NCBI RefSeq assembly: GCF_001562055.1
Contig: NZ_LLWE01000019.1
Span: 124,001-188,000, forward strand
DNA length: 64,000 nt
Reading direction: 5' to 3'
Source of the DNA: Polycladidibacter stylochi
GTDB taxonomy: Bacteria > Pseudomonadota > Alphaproteobacteria > Rhizobiales > Stappiaceae
This document shows, piece after piece, positions 37,215 to 45,922 of the stretch (within the stretch, counting starts at the first letter, position 1; each line of letters starts with the position of its first letter). The notes beneath the pieces are model-generated. The model saw nothing but the letters and a program-made list of their open reading frames with translations, was not told the origin of the DNA and made no database searches. The position numbers were made by a program, and so were the translations under genes.

Positions 37215-37246
37215 GGGAAGGTGTGCGCCTTCCCTCTTTATTTTTT
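37215..37246 (+). terminator. Intrinsic terminator, plus strand
   Basis: GGGAAGG, loop TGTGCG, CCTTCCC, then TCTTTATTTTTT. It sits between the small ORF at 36935-37177 and the convergent ggt gene. Confidence 0.8.
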
Positions 37247-37285
37247 GGCCCCTACAATTGGCCCCTATATTATTGCGTTTTGCTT

Positions 37286-39049
37286 TCAATTACCTACCAC
37301 AACACCTTCGCGGCGCGGGTCTGCCCCGCCTTGCAGGCCATCATTGCCAATGACGATACCATGCAGCCCTGAATTGAGATCGCGCAGGTTGACCTTGAAG
37401 CCCATAGCCTCGAGCGGCGCTTGCAGCTTCTCTGCATCTGTGCCTTTTTCCAGATCATAAGTACCAAAGCGATTGACCGCATGCGGCATGTTGATGGCTG
37501 CTTGCACATCCATTTGCCAATCGATCATGGCAATCAGGCTTTGCGCCACATACCCAATGATGCGGCTACCACCGGGCGAACCAACAACAATTACCGGCTT
37601 GCCATTTTGCAAAACGATTGTAGGTGCCATGGAAGAACGTGGCCGTTTGCTCGGCTCGACCCGGTTGGCAATGGGCACACCATTTTTGTGCGTGCGGAAC
37701 GAAAAGTCGGTCAGCTCGTTATTGAGCAAAAACCCGTTGGTCATCAGCCGCGAGCCAAAACCGTTTTCAATGGTGGTGGTCATGGAAACGGCGTTGCCTT
37801 GGGTGTCCACTATCGAGAAATGGCTGGTGGATGGCAACTCAATGCTCTCGTCATCCGCTTGTAAGGATGCATGATCCCATGGCGGCGTACCTGCGGTAAC
37901 CTGTGCGCTATCCAATGCCTTGGGACCTGTAAGCAATTTGGCACGTTGTTGCAAATAGTCTTTGTTGACCAAGCCTTTGGTGGGCATGGGCACGAAATCG
38001 CTATCGGCCATGTAGCGGCCCCGATCGGCAAAGGCAAGGCGGGAGGCATCGCCAATCAGCCGCCAGCTCTCGGGGTTTTGCGGGCCTAAAGCGGCCAAGT
38101 CATAGGGTTCTAGCTGACCAAGTATTTGCCCCACTGTCAGCGCACCCGATGATGGTGGCCCCATGCCGCAAATTTCATAGGCGCGGTAGGCAGTACAAAC
38201 GGCAGGGCGCTGTTTGATGGTGTAGCCTTGCAAATCTTCCAGCGCCAACACGCCGGGGTTCCCTGCTGCGGTTTGTACGGTTTTGACAATGTCACTGGCA
38301 ATTTCGCCCCGATAGAATGCACTGGGGCCTTCTGCGGCAAGACGGGTCAACACATGGGCATATGCCGGATTTTTAAGGGTGGCACCGACTTGTAGTGGCG
38401 TACCATTTGGCAAGAAGTAGTCGGCCGTTGCTTTAAAGCGCGAGAGGCGCTCTTGATCTTTTTCAATCAGCATATGCAGGCGGTTTGAGACTTTAAAACC
38501 TTCAGTTGCCAGTTTGATGGCCGGAGCCAAAACCTCTGCCCATGGGAGCTTACCCTTTTTGGCATGGGTATCATAGAGGAGGCGCGGCGTACCCGGCGTG
38601 CCAACCGAACGGCCACCAACAACGGCATCGTAAAACTTTAGCGGTTTGCCGTTTGCATCTTGAAACAGTTGCGGTGTGGCAGCCATTGGCGCGGTTTCGC
38701 GGCCATCATAGGTGCTGAGTTTTTGTTTTCCAGCATCAAAGTAAACAAGGAACGCACCACCGCCCAAACCGGAGGATTGCGGCTCGACCAAACCCAATAC
38801 GGTTTGTACTGCCACCATGGCGTCTATCGCATTCCCGCCTTTGGCCAGCATGTCATAGCCTGCCTTGGCTGCAAGCGGGTTGGCGGCAGCAACCATATAG
38901 TTTTTAGCAGTTACCAGTTTGGCAGTGGCGCGTGCTGTTGCGGCCTCTGGTGCGATAGAATCGGTTTTTTGCTGTGCACTGACAGCAGTACAAAACAGGG
39001 CTGATAATGTCAGTGCCAGCAGGATTTTGCTGGTTTTTCTCATGCTCAT
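37286..39049 (-). CDS. ggt: Gamma-glutamyltranspeptidase
   Basis: Periplasmic enzyme that splits glutathione and other gamma-glutamyl compounds. A 587-residue precursor with a signal peptide (KILLALTLSALFCTAVSAQ). The nucleophilic Thr that becomes the small-subunit N-terminus lies in ELPSTSHFSIVDTQGNAVS, and the glycine-rich VGSPGGSRII of the small subunit follows. Large-subunit motifs such as SSGLGGGAFLV and YDGRETAP are intact. The ATG at 39049 has AAGGGGG just ahead; a GTG at 39064 is less likely. Downstream of ubiX but with a 95-bp gap, so perhaps separately expressed. Confidence 0.96.
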   Translation of the reverse strand: MSMRKTSKILLALTLSALFCTAVSAQQKTDSIAPEAATARATAKLVTAKNYMVAAANPLAAKAGYDMLAKGGNAIDAMVAVQTVLGLVEPQSSGLGGGAFLVYFDAGKQKLSTYDGRETAPMAATPQLFQDANGKPLKFYDAVVGGRSVGTPGTPRLLYDTHAKKGKLPWAEVLAPAIKLATEGFKVSNRLHMLIEKDQERLSRFKATADYFLPNGTPLQVGATLKNPAYAHVLTRLAAEGPSAFYRGEIASDIVKTVQTAAGNPGVLALEDLQGYTIKQRPAVCTAYRAYEICGMGPPSSGALTVGQILGQLEPYDLAALGPQNPESWRLIGDASRLAFADRGRYMADSDFVPMPTKGLVNKDYLQQRAKLLTGPKALDSAQVTAGTPPWDHASLQADDESIELPSTSHFSIVDTQGNAVSMTTTIENGFGSRLMTNGFLLNNELTDFSFRTHKNGVPIANRVEPSKRPRSSMAPTIVLQNGKPVIVVGSPGGSRIIGYVAQSLIAMIDWQMDVQAAINMPHAVNRFGTYDLEKGTDAEKLQAPLEAMGFKVNLRDLNSGLHGIVIGNDGLQGGADPRREGVVVGN

Positions 39050-39143
39050 GCCATCCCCCTTCACATCTGGAGCAAAGCATGACGTGATTTTACCTAGGGC
39101 ACAAGCTATTAACGCTAGGTAATTAGGATCAACCCGCCAACAG

Positions 39144-39812
39144 TTACCCTCCTTGCCAGCGGGTTAGGGTATGTTTGGGGTCAATACCCAAGGAGTTGAT
39201 GCCCCGAGCGGCGACCTCGGTGATCATTTGATCAAGATTGGCAAGGCCCGCATAAAAAGGTGGCACCGGCGGACAAACAATACCACCCATGCGGGTGACT
39301 TTCAGCATGGCCTCGATATGACCTTCGTGTAGTGGTGCCTCGCGCGGGGCAATCACCAGCTTGCGGCGCTCTTTCAGTGTCACATCTGCCGCGCGAGTGA
39401 GCAGGTTATCGGATAAGGAATAGGCAATGGCCGAGAGCGAGCGCATGGAACAGGGGGTCACAATCATGCCGCTGGTTTGGAAAGAACCGGAGGCAATGGG
39501 GGCGAGCATATCCTGCCCCTCGTAGGTGTGGCTTGCCAGCTCGGAAAGCATAGCCACCCCATGGGTGCCCAGCTCGTGGGTGACGCTGGCATGGGCACCG
39601 GAGGAGAGCACCAAGTGGGCCTCAACCCGCAGTTCGGAAAGGATTTCCAGCGTTTTTAGCGCAAGGCAGGCACCCGATGCGCCGGTAACCCCCACCAGTA
39701 CCGGCAGTGGCGGCGCATAGAGCGGGCGTGTGGCCGGCAAATTTCCCGATTGTTGCAGCTCGTTTGATGAGGCTGCGCCTTGTTGCCCGCTTTGATTGTT
39801 GTTTTTTGCCAT
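39144..39812 (-). CDS. ubiX: Flavin prenyltransferase UbiX
   Basis: Makes prenylated FMN, the cofactor of UbiD. A 222-residue protein: about 30 N-terminal residues rich in Gln/Asn/Ser precede the conserved LPVLVGVTGASGACLALKTL, followed by TPCSMRSLSAIAYSLSDNLL, KLVIAPREAPLHEGHIEAM and GGIVCPPVPPFY. The active-site Ser/Arg/Glu set appears intact. UbiD, its client, is at 42618-44117; two accessory genes lie between. Confidence 0.95.
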   Translation of the reverse strand: MAKNNNQSGQQGAASSNELQQSGNLPATRPLYAPPLPVLVGVTGASGACLALKTLEILSELRVEAHLVLSSGAHASVTHELGTHGVAMLSELASHTYEGQDMLAPIASGSFQTSGMIVTPCSMRSLSAIAYSLSDNLLTRAADVTLKERRKLVIAPREAPLHEGHIEAMLKVTRMGGIVCPPVPPFYAGLANLDQMITEVAARGINSLGIDPKHTLTRWQGG

Positions 39813-40028
39813 GAACCGCGCTCCTTGAGTATCAACCTTAGCGCTTTATACTATGTAACTATGAAAAAGAGATGCAAAATTTTTCGTGCGCCCAAGATGC
39901 AAGTAATGATTTGAGTGGCAATAAATTTTGGATTACTCTAAAGTATTATTTAAAGATTTAATAAAATAATGTTTAGATTATGCATTGTTATACGTTTTTG
40001 CGCTAATTTCTTTTGATTAGGTGTTAAC

Positions 40029-40805
40029 ATGATGTTTTTTATACGCTTTCTTAATAGGGGCCATCGGATTGGCTTAAGCCTGCTTTGGGTTATGGGCATT
40101 TTCGTCAGTTCTGCAGCTGCAAAAGAAATGACAATCCGCCCATTTACCCAAAATGTTTTGAAGCATGTGCTACTGCACGAGCTGGGGCATGCTGTGATGC
40201 GTGAGTTTAACCTCCCCAAAACGGCCAATGAAGAGGCGATGGCCGACAGCTTTGCCACCACCTATATTACCCAAAATATGCGCGATGAAGCACCGCAAAT
40301 AATAGTTGCGCGGGTGCATTCGTGGATGTTGGAGGACCGCCAACGCGGCACCAAACCCTATGACTTTAAAGGGGAACACATGGTGGATATTCGGCGGGCC
40401 TACCAAACCGCCTGCCTGTTTTATGGCGCGGACTCTGCCGAGTGGCAGCAATACATTGAAGAGTTCGGCTTCTCCAAGCATGATTTGGCGGCATGCGCTG
40501 ACACAGCCCGCGACCAGATAGCAGGCTGGCAACAGCTTTTGCCACTGACGCTTTTGCAAGATGACGATAAATCGCCCAATGTGGAAGTGATTTTTGGTGA
40601 AGGCCCTTACAAAAGCGCTATGCAGAAAACCCAGCTTATTGCGTGGTTTGCCGATGTAGTACGGCAGTTTAACTGGCCCGAAAAAGTAACCATAAACTTT
40701 GACCATTGCGATAAGGGCGCGAGTTGGAACCGACAGGAGCGCCGCATATTACTTTGCGATAATTACGTTGAACGTTTTAACAGGCAAGCTGAGGAACTAA
40801 GGTAG
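40029..40805 (+). CDS. Exported DUF4344-type putative zinc metallopeptidase
   Basis: A 258-residue protein with a signal peptide (LSLLWVMGIFVSSAAA). HELGHAVMREFNLPKTANEE and the following MADSFATTYI form the metal-binding HExxH-like signature of DUF4344; here it reads HELGH with a distant Glu/Asp (EEAMAD). Peptidase activity has not been proved for this family and the substrate is unknown. It stands in a monocistronic position between ubiX and the next gene. Confidence 0.72.
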   Translation: MMFFIRFLNRGHRIGLSLLWVMGIFVSSAAAKEMTIRPFTQNVLKHVLLHELGHAVMREFNLPKTANEEAMADSFATTYITQNMRDEAPQIIVARVHSWMLEDRQRGTKPYDFKGEHMVDIRRAYQTACLFYGADSAEWQQYIEEFGFSKHDLAACADTARDQIAGWQQLLPLTLLQDDDKSPNVEVIFGEGPYKSAMQKTQLIAWFADVVRQFNWPEKVTINFDHCDKGASWNRQERRILLCDNYVERFNRQAEELR

Positions 40806-40897
40806 GTTATCTTTTAACATCATATCAACTTAATAATAATTGACTACTACCAATTACTATTTAGTATTAAATTAAATTTCTACTTTTTGAGGTAGCG

Positions 40898-42541
40898 ATG
40901 TCCAAAAGCACTATTAAACCTACTGTCTACCTAATCAAAGAACACGTATCAGATTTAAAAGATATTTTTAAGAATCCGGACAAACTTCAAACCCAGCACA
41001 TAGACACCAAGGACGACACAGAAATCAACGGCGCGCTATTCTATAAAGACAGCGCCAAAAGACCCCCAAAATGGCTGCCTTTTATTCAAGCGGAGTTCGT
41101 GGTTGATACACTTAGAATATTCAACTCTTCTTCATATGCTGTAATCGTGATTAAGACTAATGATCGTTTTTTTGCAATCCCATTTGGCATGGGGTCACAC
41201 CTGATTGACACAACAAAAATAGAATATAACTTCGGGTTAAAGGTCGCAATTAACTGCATTCCGCAAAACGACTTAAAGCAAATAAACCTCACAACCCCTG
41301 AAGCCTCTTCACAAAAGACTCTTAAACAGGCACCAAAAAAATCCACCCCCAACGAAATGGGAATTAACCAACACAAAGACATCCTTAGAGGGCTAGCAGG
41401 AGATCTACCCAACAATCACTCTCTCGGGAAGAGAGTAGAAGGAAAAGATAGTGTCCGTCCTACCAAGAATGTCGAGACACTTATTGAGCTAAAAGCTTTG
41501 TGTACTGACCTTTTAGAGTACTCAAAAAAAGAAGATTATAAAGAGAAGTTCCCTTGGATCGACAACATGTCAATCACTAGTGATCCAATGATAATCGATA
41601 GCTTATTTGACGAATTACTAAAATCAATTAAGTCAGAGAACTTCGATCACATGTATTTCTCAACCCCAGAATTCGTCAGCAACATATTTTCTTATGAAGG
41701 TTTCGTTTTTAAAGGTAATAAAAAGAGAAATAAAATTGCTTACCCGTTTCCTGAAATGCCAGATTTCTATTCTGACTTTGGAAAAGCCTTTATTGACATT
41801 ATGGATCAGGAACAGCTGAGAAAAAAATGTAAAGTTTACCTCCGTAACGAAGACGGGGATGACCGGTTTGGTTGGCCTCTTTCGCGCTGTATAGCATGGG
41901 AGACAATCATGAACGGAAAGAAATATATCCTTTCTGATGGAGAATGGTATCAGGTTAATCAAACGTTTTATGACGAAATAACTAGTTTTTTCCAGTCACA
42001 CGTAAATAGTGATATTAATCTTCCTGACGCTAGTCAAAATTATGACAGAGAAGCAAACTATAATTTTACCGCATGTACTAACTCAGACTGCTATCATCTA
42101 TTTGACCTTGGGCATCCCAAGGCTAAACACAAAACAATAACTAGTGCTGGGAACGAAATTTGCGATATATTTGATTCAAATAACAAGCGTTTCATCCATG
42201 TAAAACCGGGAAAAAGCTCTTCGGCAATCAGCCATCTCATGAGGCAGGGTGCTTTCAGTGCCCAAATAATACAAACCGAACCAGTAGAACGAAAAAAATT
42301 CCAAGGCTACCTGAATGAAGATTCTATAAACGTTAGCTTTCTAGATAATTACAACCCTCAAAACTTCATAGTCACTTTTGCTTTAATTCTCGGAAAAACT
42401 CAAAATGAAGATATTCCTTTTTTTAGCAAAGTCAGTTTCAAGGACGCCGCAACTAGCATTACAAGCATGGGATATAAGTGTGAGTTCGGGTATATCAACA
42501 CAATAACTGCCCCAATCAGCCAGCTTGAACTTGTTGCCTGA
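40898..42541 (+). CDS. TIGR04141/DUF6119 sporadically distributed protein
   Basis: A 547-residue soluble protein without signal peptide, matching the TIGR04141 family: KPTVYLIKEHVSDLKDIF, the PKWLPFIQAEF and FFAIPFGMGSHLI segment, CIAWETIMNGKKYILSDGEWYQV and a C-terminal part with CDIFDSNNKRFIHVKPGKSS and SAISHLMRQGAFSAQII. The family is patchily distributed and typical of mobile or defence islands; a role in anti-phage defence or as an effector is an inference. The coding sequence is visibly richer in A/T than the ubi genes, which suggests transfer. It has a leader of only 92 bp after the DUF4344 gene, with no mobility gene nearby. Confidence 0.75.
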   Translation: MSKSTIKPTVYLIKEHVSDLKDIFKNPDKLQTQHIDTKDDTEINGALFYKDSAKRPPKWLPFIQAEFVVDTLRIFNSSSYAVIVIKTNDRFFAIPFGMGSHLIDTTKIEYNFGLKVAINCIPQNDLKQINLTTPEASSQKTLKQAPKKSTPNEMGINQHKDILRGLAGDLPNNHSLGKRVEGKDSVRPTKNVETLIELKALCTDLLEYSKKEDYKEKFPWIDNMSITSDPMIIDSLFDELLKSIKSENFDHMYFSTPEFVSNIFSYEGFVFKGNKKRNKIAYPFPEMPDFYSDFGKAFIDIMDQEQLRKKCKVYLRNEDGDDRFGWPLSRCIAWETIMNGKKYILSDGEWYQVNQTFYDEITSFFQSHVNSDINLPDASQNYDREANYNFTACTNSDCYHLFDLGHPKAKHKTITSAGNEICDIFDSNNKRFIHVKPGKSSSAISHLMRQGAFSAQIIQTEPVERKKFQGYLNEDSINVSFLDNYNPQNFIVTFALILGKTQNEDIPFFSKVSFKDAATSITSMGYKCEFGYINTITAPISQLELVA

Positions 42542-42617
42542 AATTACTGCTCCACCAATGAACAACCCAAGTTGGCCGCTCATTGGTGTATCAACTCATC
42601 ACAAAATCATTAGTGCC

Positions 42618-44117
42618 CTAACCGCCCTTAAGCCCGTGGGGGAAGAGTTCGTCCCAGCGGCCTTCCACCGATTTCACCAGCTCTTCGGGCATGCGCAGCA
42701 CCTCGGGCCAGTCGCGGGTTGTTTCTGCCCCTATCTTCTTCGTGGCATCCATGCCCAGCTTGCCACCCAGCCCCTCTACCGGAGATGAAAAATCGAGGCT
42801 ATCGACACTGGTTTTTTCCAGTATCACCATATCGCGGGCGGGGTCCATGCGGGTGGCCACCGCCCACATAACATCCGACCACGAGCGGCAATCGATATCT
42901 TCATCAACCGTAATAATCAGCTTGGTCATGGTGAATTGTGGCAGCAGCGACCACATGGCCAGCATGGCGCGGCGGGCCTGCCCCGCATAGCTTTTTTTAA
43001 TTTTCAAGACGGCAATGCGGTAGGAGCACGCCTCTGGCGGCAACCACAAGTCTTCCACCTCCGGCACTTGCTGCTTGAGCAGGGGCAGGAAAACATCGTT
43101 CATGGATTCAGAAAGGACAGCGGGTTCATCTGGGGCGCGGCCGGTAAACGTGCTCATGTAAACGGGGTCCTTCTTGGCTGTAATACGGGTCAGGCGGCAC
43201 ACGGGATACGGCTCGATACCGTTATAGTAACCGGTGTGGTCGCCGTAAGGGCCTTCCTCGGCGGTTTCATGCGGTTCGGCGTAACCTTCCAGCACAATTT
43301 CCGCGCTTGCGGGCACTTTTAGCGGCAAGGTCTGGCAAGGCATGAGCCGCGGGCGGGTGCCACCCAAAATACCAGCGATCATCAGCTCGCTAACATCGGA
43401 GGGGGTGGGAATAACGGCGGACAAAATGGTCGCGGGATCGGCCCCTATCACCACTGCAACCGGCATGCGCTCGCCCCTTTGCGCCCAAAGGCGGTGATGG
43501 GCCGCGCCGCCGCGCATGGAAAGCCAACGCAAAATAGCGGTGTCCTTACCGGTAACCTGCAAACGGTAAATGCCGAGGTTGTAGTTGCGCGGGTCATCCG
43601 GCCCCGGCGGGCGGGTGATAACAATGCCCCATGTAATGAGCGGGGCAACATCGCCCGGCCAGCAAGTTTGAATGGGTAGCTGTGAAAGATCAAGCGGCCA
43701 GTGCTGCAAGGTGTTTTTAGCGGCAACGCGTGGACGCGATGCCAGCGCCGCTTTTGCCAGCGGCCATGCCTCAATAACTCCGCGCAGGCCCTTGGGTGGT
43801 TTGGGAGAGCGTAAAAACGCCATCAACTCGCCCAGCTTTTTAAAGTCTTCCGGTTTGCAGCCCATGCCCAGCGCCACACGCTCTTTACTGCCAAAAACAT
43901 TGGTCAGCAGCGGCATAGAGGCGCTCATCCCCCCTTGGTTCTGCGGATTTTCAAAGAGTAGTGCCGGGCCTTGGCGGGCAATAACCTGTCGGTGAATTTC
44001 TGTCGCCTCTAAATGGGTGGATACCGGCGCCGCAACACTTTGCAGCATATCGCGTTGTGCCAGATGCTGCGTGAAAGCAGCAAGCGTTGGAAAGCGCGGC
44101 TGGGAACGGGCAAACAT
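42618..44117 (-). CDS. ubiD: UbiD-type decarboxylase
   Basis: Prenyl-FMN-dependent decarboxylase, presumably removing the carboxyl of 3-polyprenyl-4-hydroxybenzoate in ubiquinone synthesis. The 499-residue protein starts at ATG 44117 with FARSQPRFPTLAAF and carries the usual LSMRGGAAHHRLWA, YAEPHETAEEGPYGDHTGYY (the E-D-E region) and ITVDEDIDCRSWSDVMWAVA motifs. A frame extension to 44201 has no family similarity. It is divergent from ubiT and may be controlled by the FNR-like site at 44250. Confidence 0.94.
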   Translation of the reverse strand: MFARSQPRFPTLAAFTQHLAQRDMLQSVAAPVSTHLEATEIHRQVIARQGPALLFENPQNQGGMSASMPLLTNVFGSKERVALGMGCKPEDFKKLGELMAFLRSPKPPKGLRGVIEAWPLAKAALASRPRVAAKNTLQHWPLDLSQLPIQTCWPGDVAPLITWGIVITRPPGPDDPRNYNLGIYRLQVTGKDTAILRWLSMRGGAAHHRLWAQRGERMPVAVVIGADPATILSAVIPTPSDVSELMIAGILGGTRPRLMPCQTLPLKVPASAEIVLEGYAEPHETAEEGPYGDHTGYYNGIEPYPVCRLTRITAKKDPVYMSTFTGRAPDEPAVLSESMNDVFLPLLKQQVPEVEDLWLPPEACSYRIAVLKIKKSYAGQARRAMLAMWSLLPQFTMTKLIITVDEDIDCRSWSDVMWAVATRMDPARDMVILEKTSVDSLDFSSPVEGLGGKLGMDATKKIGAETTRDWPEVLRMPEELVKSVEGRWDELFPHGLKGG

Positions 44118-44249
44118 AACGTGCCTTTCTACTTTTGCATTAGAGGCTAACCTAACGACGACAGCGGTTTTATTTATGAACAGCGCATAGAGCAAAAACA
44201 ATTGCGTTGTTCATTTTCTTTTCATTGACGGGTGATTGCGGCCGCGTCG

Positions 44250-44263
44250 TTGATATTCATCAA
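44250..44263. promoter_or_regulatory. FNR/Anr-type binding site upstream of ubiT
   Basis: TTGATATTCATCAA matches the FNR consensus TTGAT-N4-ATCAA perfectly. It is 59 bp before the ubiT start codon and 132 bp before the ubiD start on the other strand, so it could activate both in anoxia. Confidence 0.8.
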
Positions 44264-44321
44264 TGTTGTCATTGCAACTGCTGCTAACACCAGTAGTTAC
44301 GAAGCGAAGGAGGCACAAGAA

Positions 44322-44855
44322 ATGGCACTTAAACCGGAACGAGGGCAGTTTCCGCCAGTTTTACAAACTGCAATGCGTTTTTTGCCGCCACCTCCCCTTG
44401 GCATGTTCTTAACCCATGCGGTACGTCGACTTTCAACCCAGCGCCCGGACTTGTTCGAGCGGCTCGGCGCTTACAAACGCGCCCAGTTTATTGTTGACCC
44501 GGTTGACCTTCCCTATGTTTTCAAGCTGGTGCCCAATGGCGAACATGCCTTTGTTGAAATGCTGCCAAAGGCCAAGGCCCCGCAGGGGGATGCCAAAATA
44601 ACCGGCCCTCTGATTGTGCTGCTGGGGTTGATTGATGGCACTTATGATGGCGATGCCATGTTCTTCTCGCGCGATTTGGTGATCGAGGGCGATACAGACG
44701 CCGTGCTGGCCCTGCGCAACACCATGGAAGAAGCAGATTTAACCCCCGCCGAACTGATTGGCCTTAACGGCCAGCTGCGCGATGTGGTGGACCGCTGCGC
44801 CAATAGCACCCTTGCCAATTTGCGAAAGGTGCTGGACGCCCCGCAAGCGGGATAG
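44322..44855 (+). CDS. ubiT: UbiT, SCP2-type ubiquinone anaerobic biosynthesis factor
   Basis: A 177-residue SCP2 sterol-carrier-like lipid-binding protein. The N-terminus FPPVLQTAMRFLPPPPLG and the SCP2 core (ITGPLIVLLGLIDGTYDGD and MFFSRDLVIEGDTDAVLAL) are family features. UbiT is needed together with UbiU and UbiV for oxygen-independent hydroxylation of the quinone ring. AAGGAGG ends 8 bp before the ATG at 44322, so this start is clear; a longer frame to 44232 is not used. Confidence 0.92.
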   Translation: MALKPERGQFPPVLQTAMRFLPPPPLGMFLTHAVRRLSTQRPDLFERLGAYKRAQFIVDPVDLPYVFKLVPNGEHAFVEMLPKAKAPQGDAKITGPLIVLLGLIDGTYDGDAMFFSRDLVIEGDTDAVLALRNTMEEADLTPAELIGLNGQLRDVVDRCANSTLANLRKVLDAPQAG

Positions 44856-44900
44856 TTTGCGCGCTTATTCAAAGTTTAGTTCCCAACTAATGGACGTATC

Positions 44901-45920
44901 ATGGCTTCCAATTTAACCAATATCCCGCAATCGATGGAGCTTGTTTGCCCGGCGGGAACACCTGCCGCCTTAAAAGCTGCCGTGGATGCCGGGGCCCACT
45001 CGGTCTATTGCGGGTTTCGCAATGAAACCAATGCCCGCAACTTCCCCGGCCTGAACTTTTCGGTCAAAGAACTGCGCGATGGCGTGCGCTATGCCCACCA
45101 GCGGGGCACCAATGTGCTGGTTGCCGTCAACACCTTTGCCAGAGCCGGTGATGTGGGTATCTGGACCAAAGCGGTAGACGATATTGCCGCCTGCGGGGCT
45201 GATGCGATTATTGCCGCCGACCTTGCCGTACTGGATTACGCCCACAAGAACCACCCGCAAGTGCGCTTGCATCTGTCGGTTCAGGCAGCGGCGGCCACCC
45301 CCGAGGCGATCAACTTTTACGCGCAAACCTTTGGTGTGCAGCGCGTGGTGCTGCCCCGTGTGATGTCGGTTGAAGAGATTGAAAAGCTCAACAAGGAAAT
45401 CTCGGTTGAAACCGAGGTGTTCGTATTCGGCGGTCTTTGTGTGATGACCGAAGGGCGCTGTGCGCTTTCATCCTATGCCACCGGTAAATCCCCCAACCTG
45501 ACCGGCGTGTGCTCGCCCCCCGGCGATGTTTCCTACGATGAAGAAGGCGACAAGCTGTATGCCCGCTTGGGCGGTTTTACCATTGATGGTTTTGAGGCGG
45601 GCGAGAATGCCGGTTACCCGACCCTGTGTAAGGGCCGCTTTAATGCCAATGACGAAACTTCCTATCTCTTTGAAGATCCGGTGAGCCTGAACGCTGCCGC
45701 CCTGCTGCCACGGCTGCGCGCTGCCGGTGTGACTGCCTTGAAGATTGAAGGCCGCCAACGGGGCAAGGCCTATATCTCGCAGGTCGTCAAAGCATTTCGT
45801 CAGGCGGTGGATGTGCTGGACGCGGGCGGTAATGCCGAAGCCGAAGTTTCGGCTATGCTGAACGCCATGACCGAGGGCGGGCGCGAAACCACCGGTGCCT
45901 ACAAGAAGATCTGGAGATAA
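44901..45920 (+). CDS. ubiU: UbiU, U32-family hydroxylase subunit with 4Fe-4S cluster
   Basis: Half of the UbiU-UbiV complex that hydroxylates the ubiquinone ring without oxygen (prephenate is reported as O-donor in E. coli). The 339-residue protein has a U32-peptidase fold (MELVCPAGTPAALKAAVDAG) and cysteines spaced CX6CX16CX38C, starting in GGLCVMTEGRCALSSY and ending in PTLCKGRF. That spacing equals the cluster ligands of E. coli UbiU. Starts 45 bp after ubiT. Confidence 0.95.
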   Translation: MASNLTNIPQSMELVCPAGTPAALKAAVDAGAHSVYCGFRNETNARNFPGLNFSVKELRDGVRYAHQRGTNVLVAVNTFARAGDVGIWTKAVDDIAACGADAIIAADLAVLDYAHKNHPQVRLHLSVQAAAATPEAINFYAQTFGVQRVVLPRVMSVEEIEKLNKEISVETEVFVFGGLCVMTEGRCALSSYATGKSPNLTGVCSPPGDVSYDEEGDKLYARLGGFTIDGFEAGENAGYPTLCKGRFNANDETSYLFEDPVSLNAAALLPRLRAAGVTALKIEGRQRGKAYISQVVKAFRQAVDVLDAGGNAEAEVSAMLNAMTEGGRETTGAYKKIWR

Positions 45921-45922
45921 TA

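Noticed and set aside
40170-40706. 178-codon minus-strand frame
   Set aside because: Antisense to the DUF4344 gene, which has a signal peptide and a metal-binding motif and is clearly the real gene.
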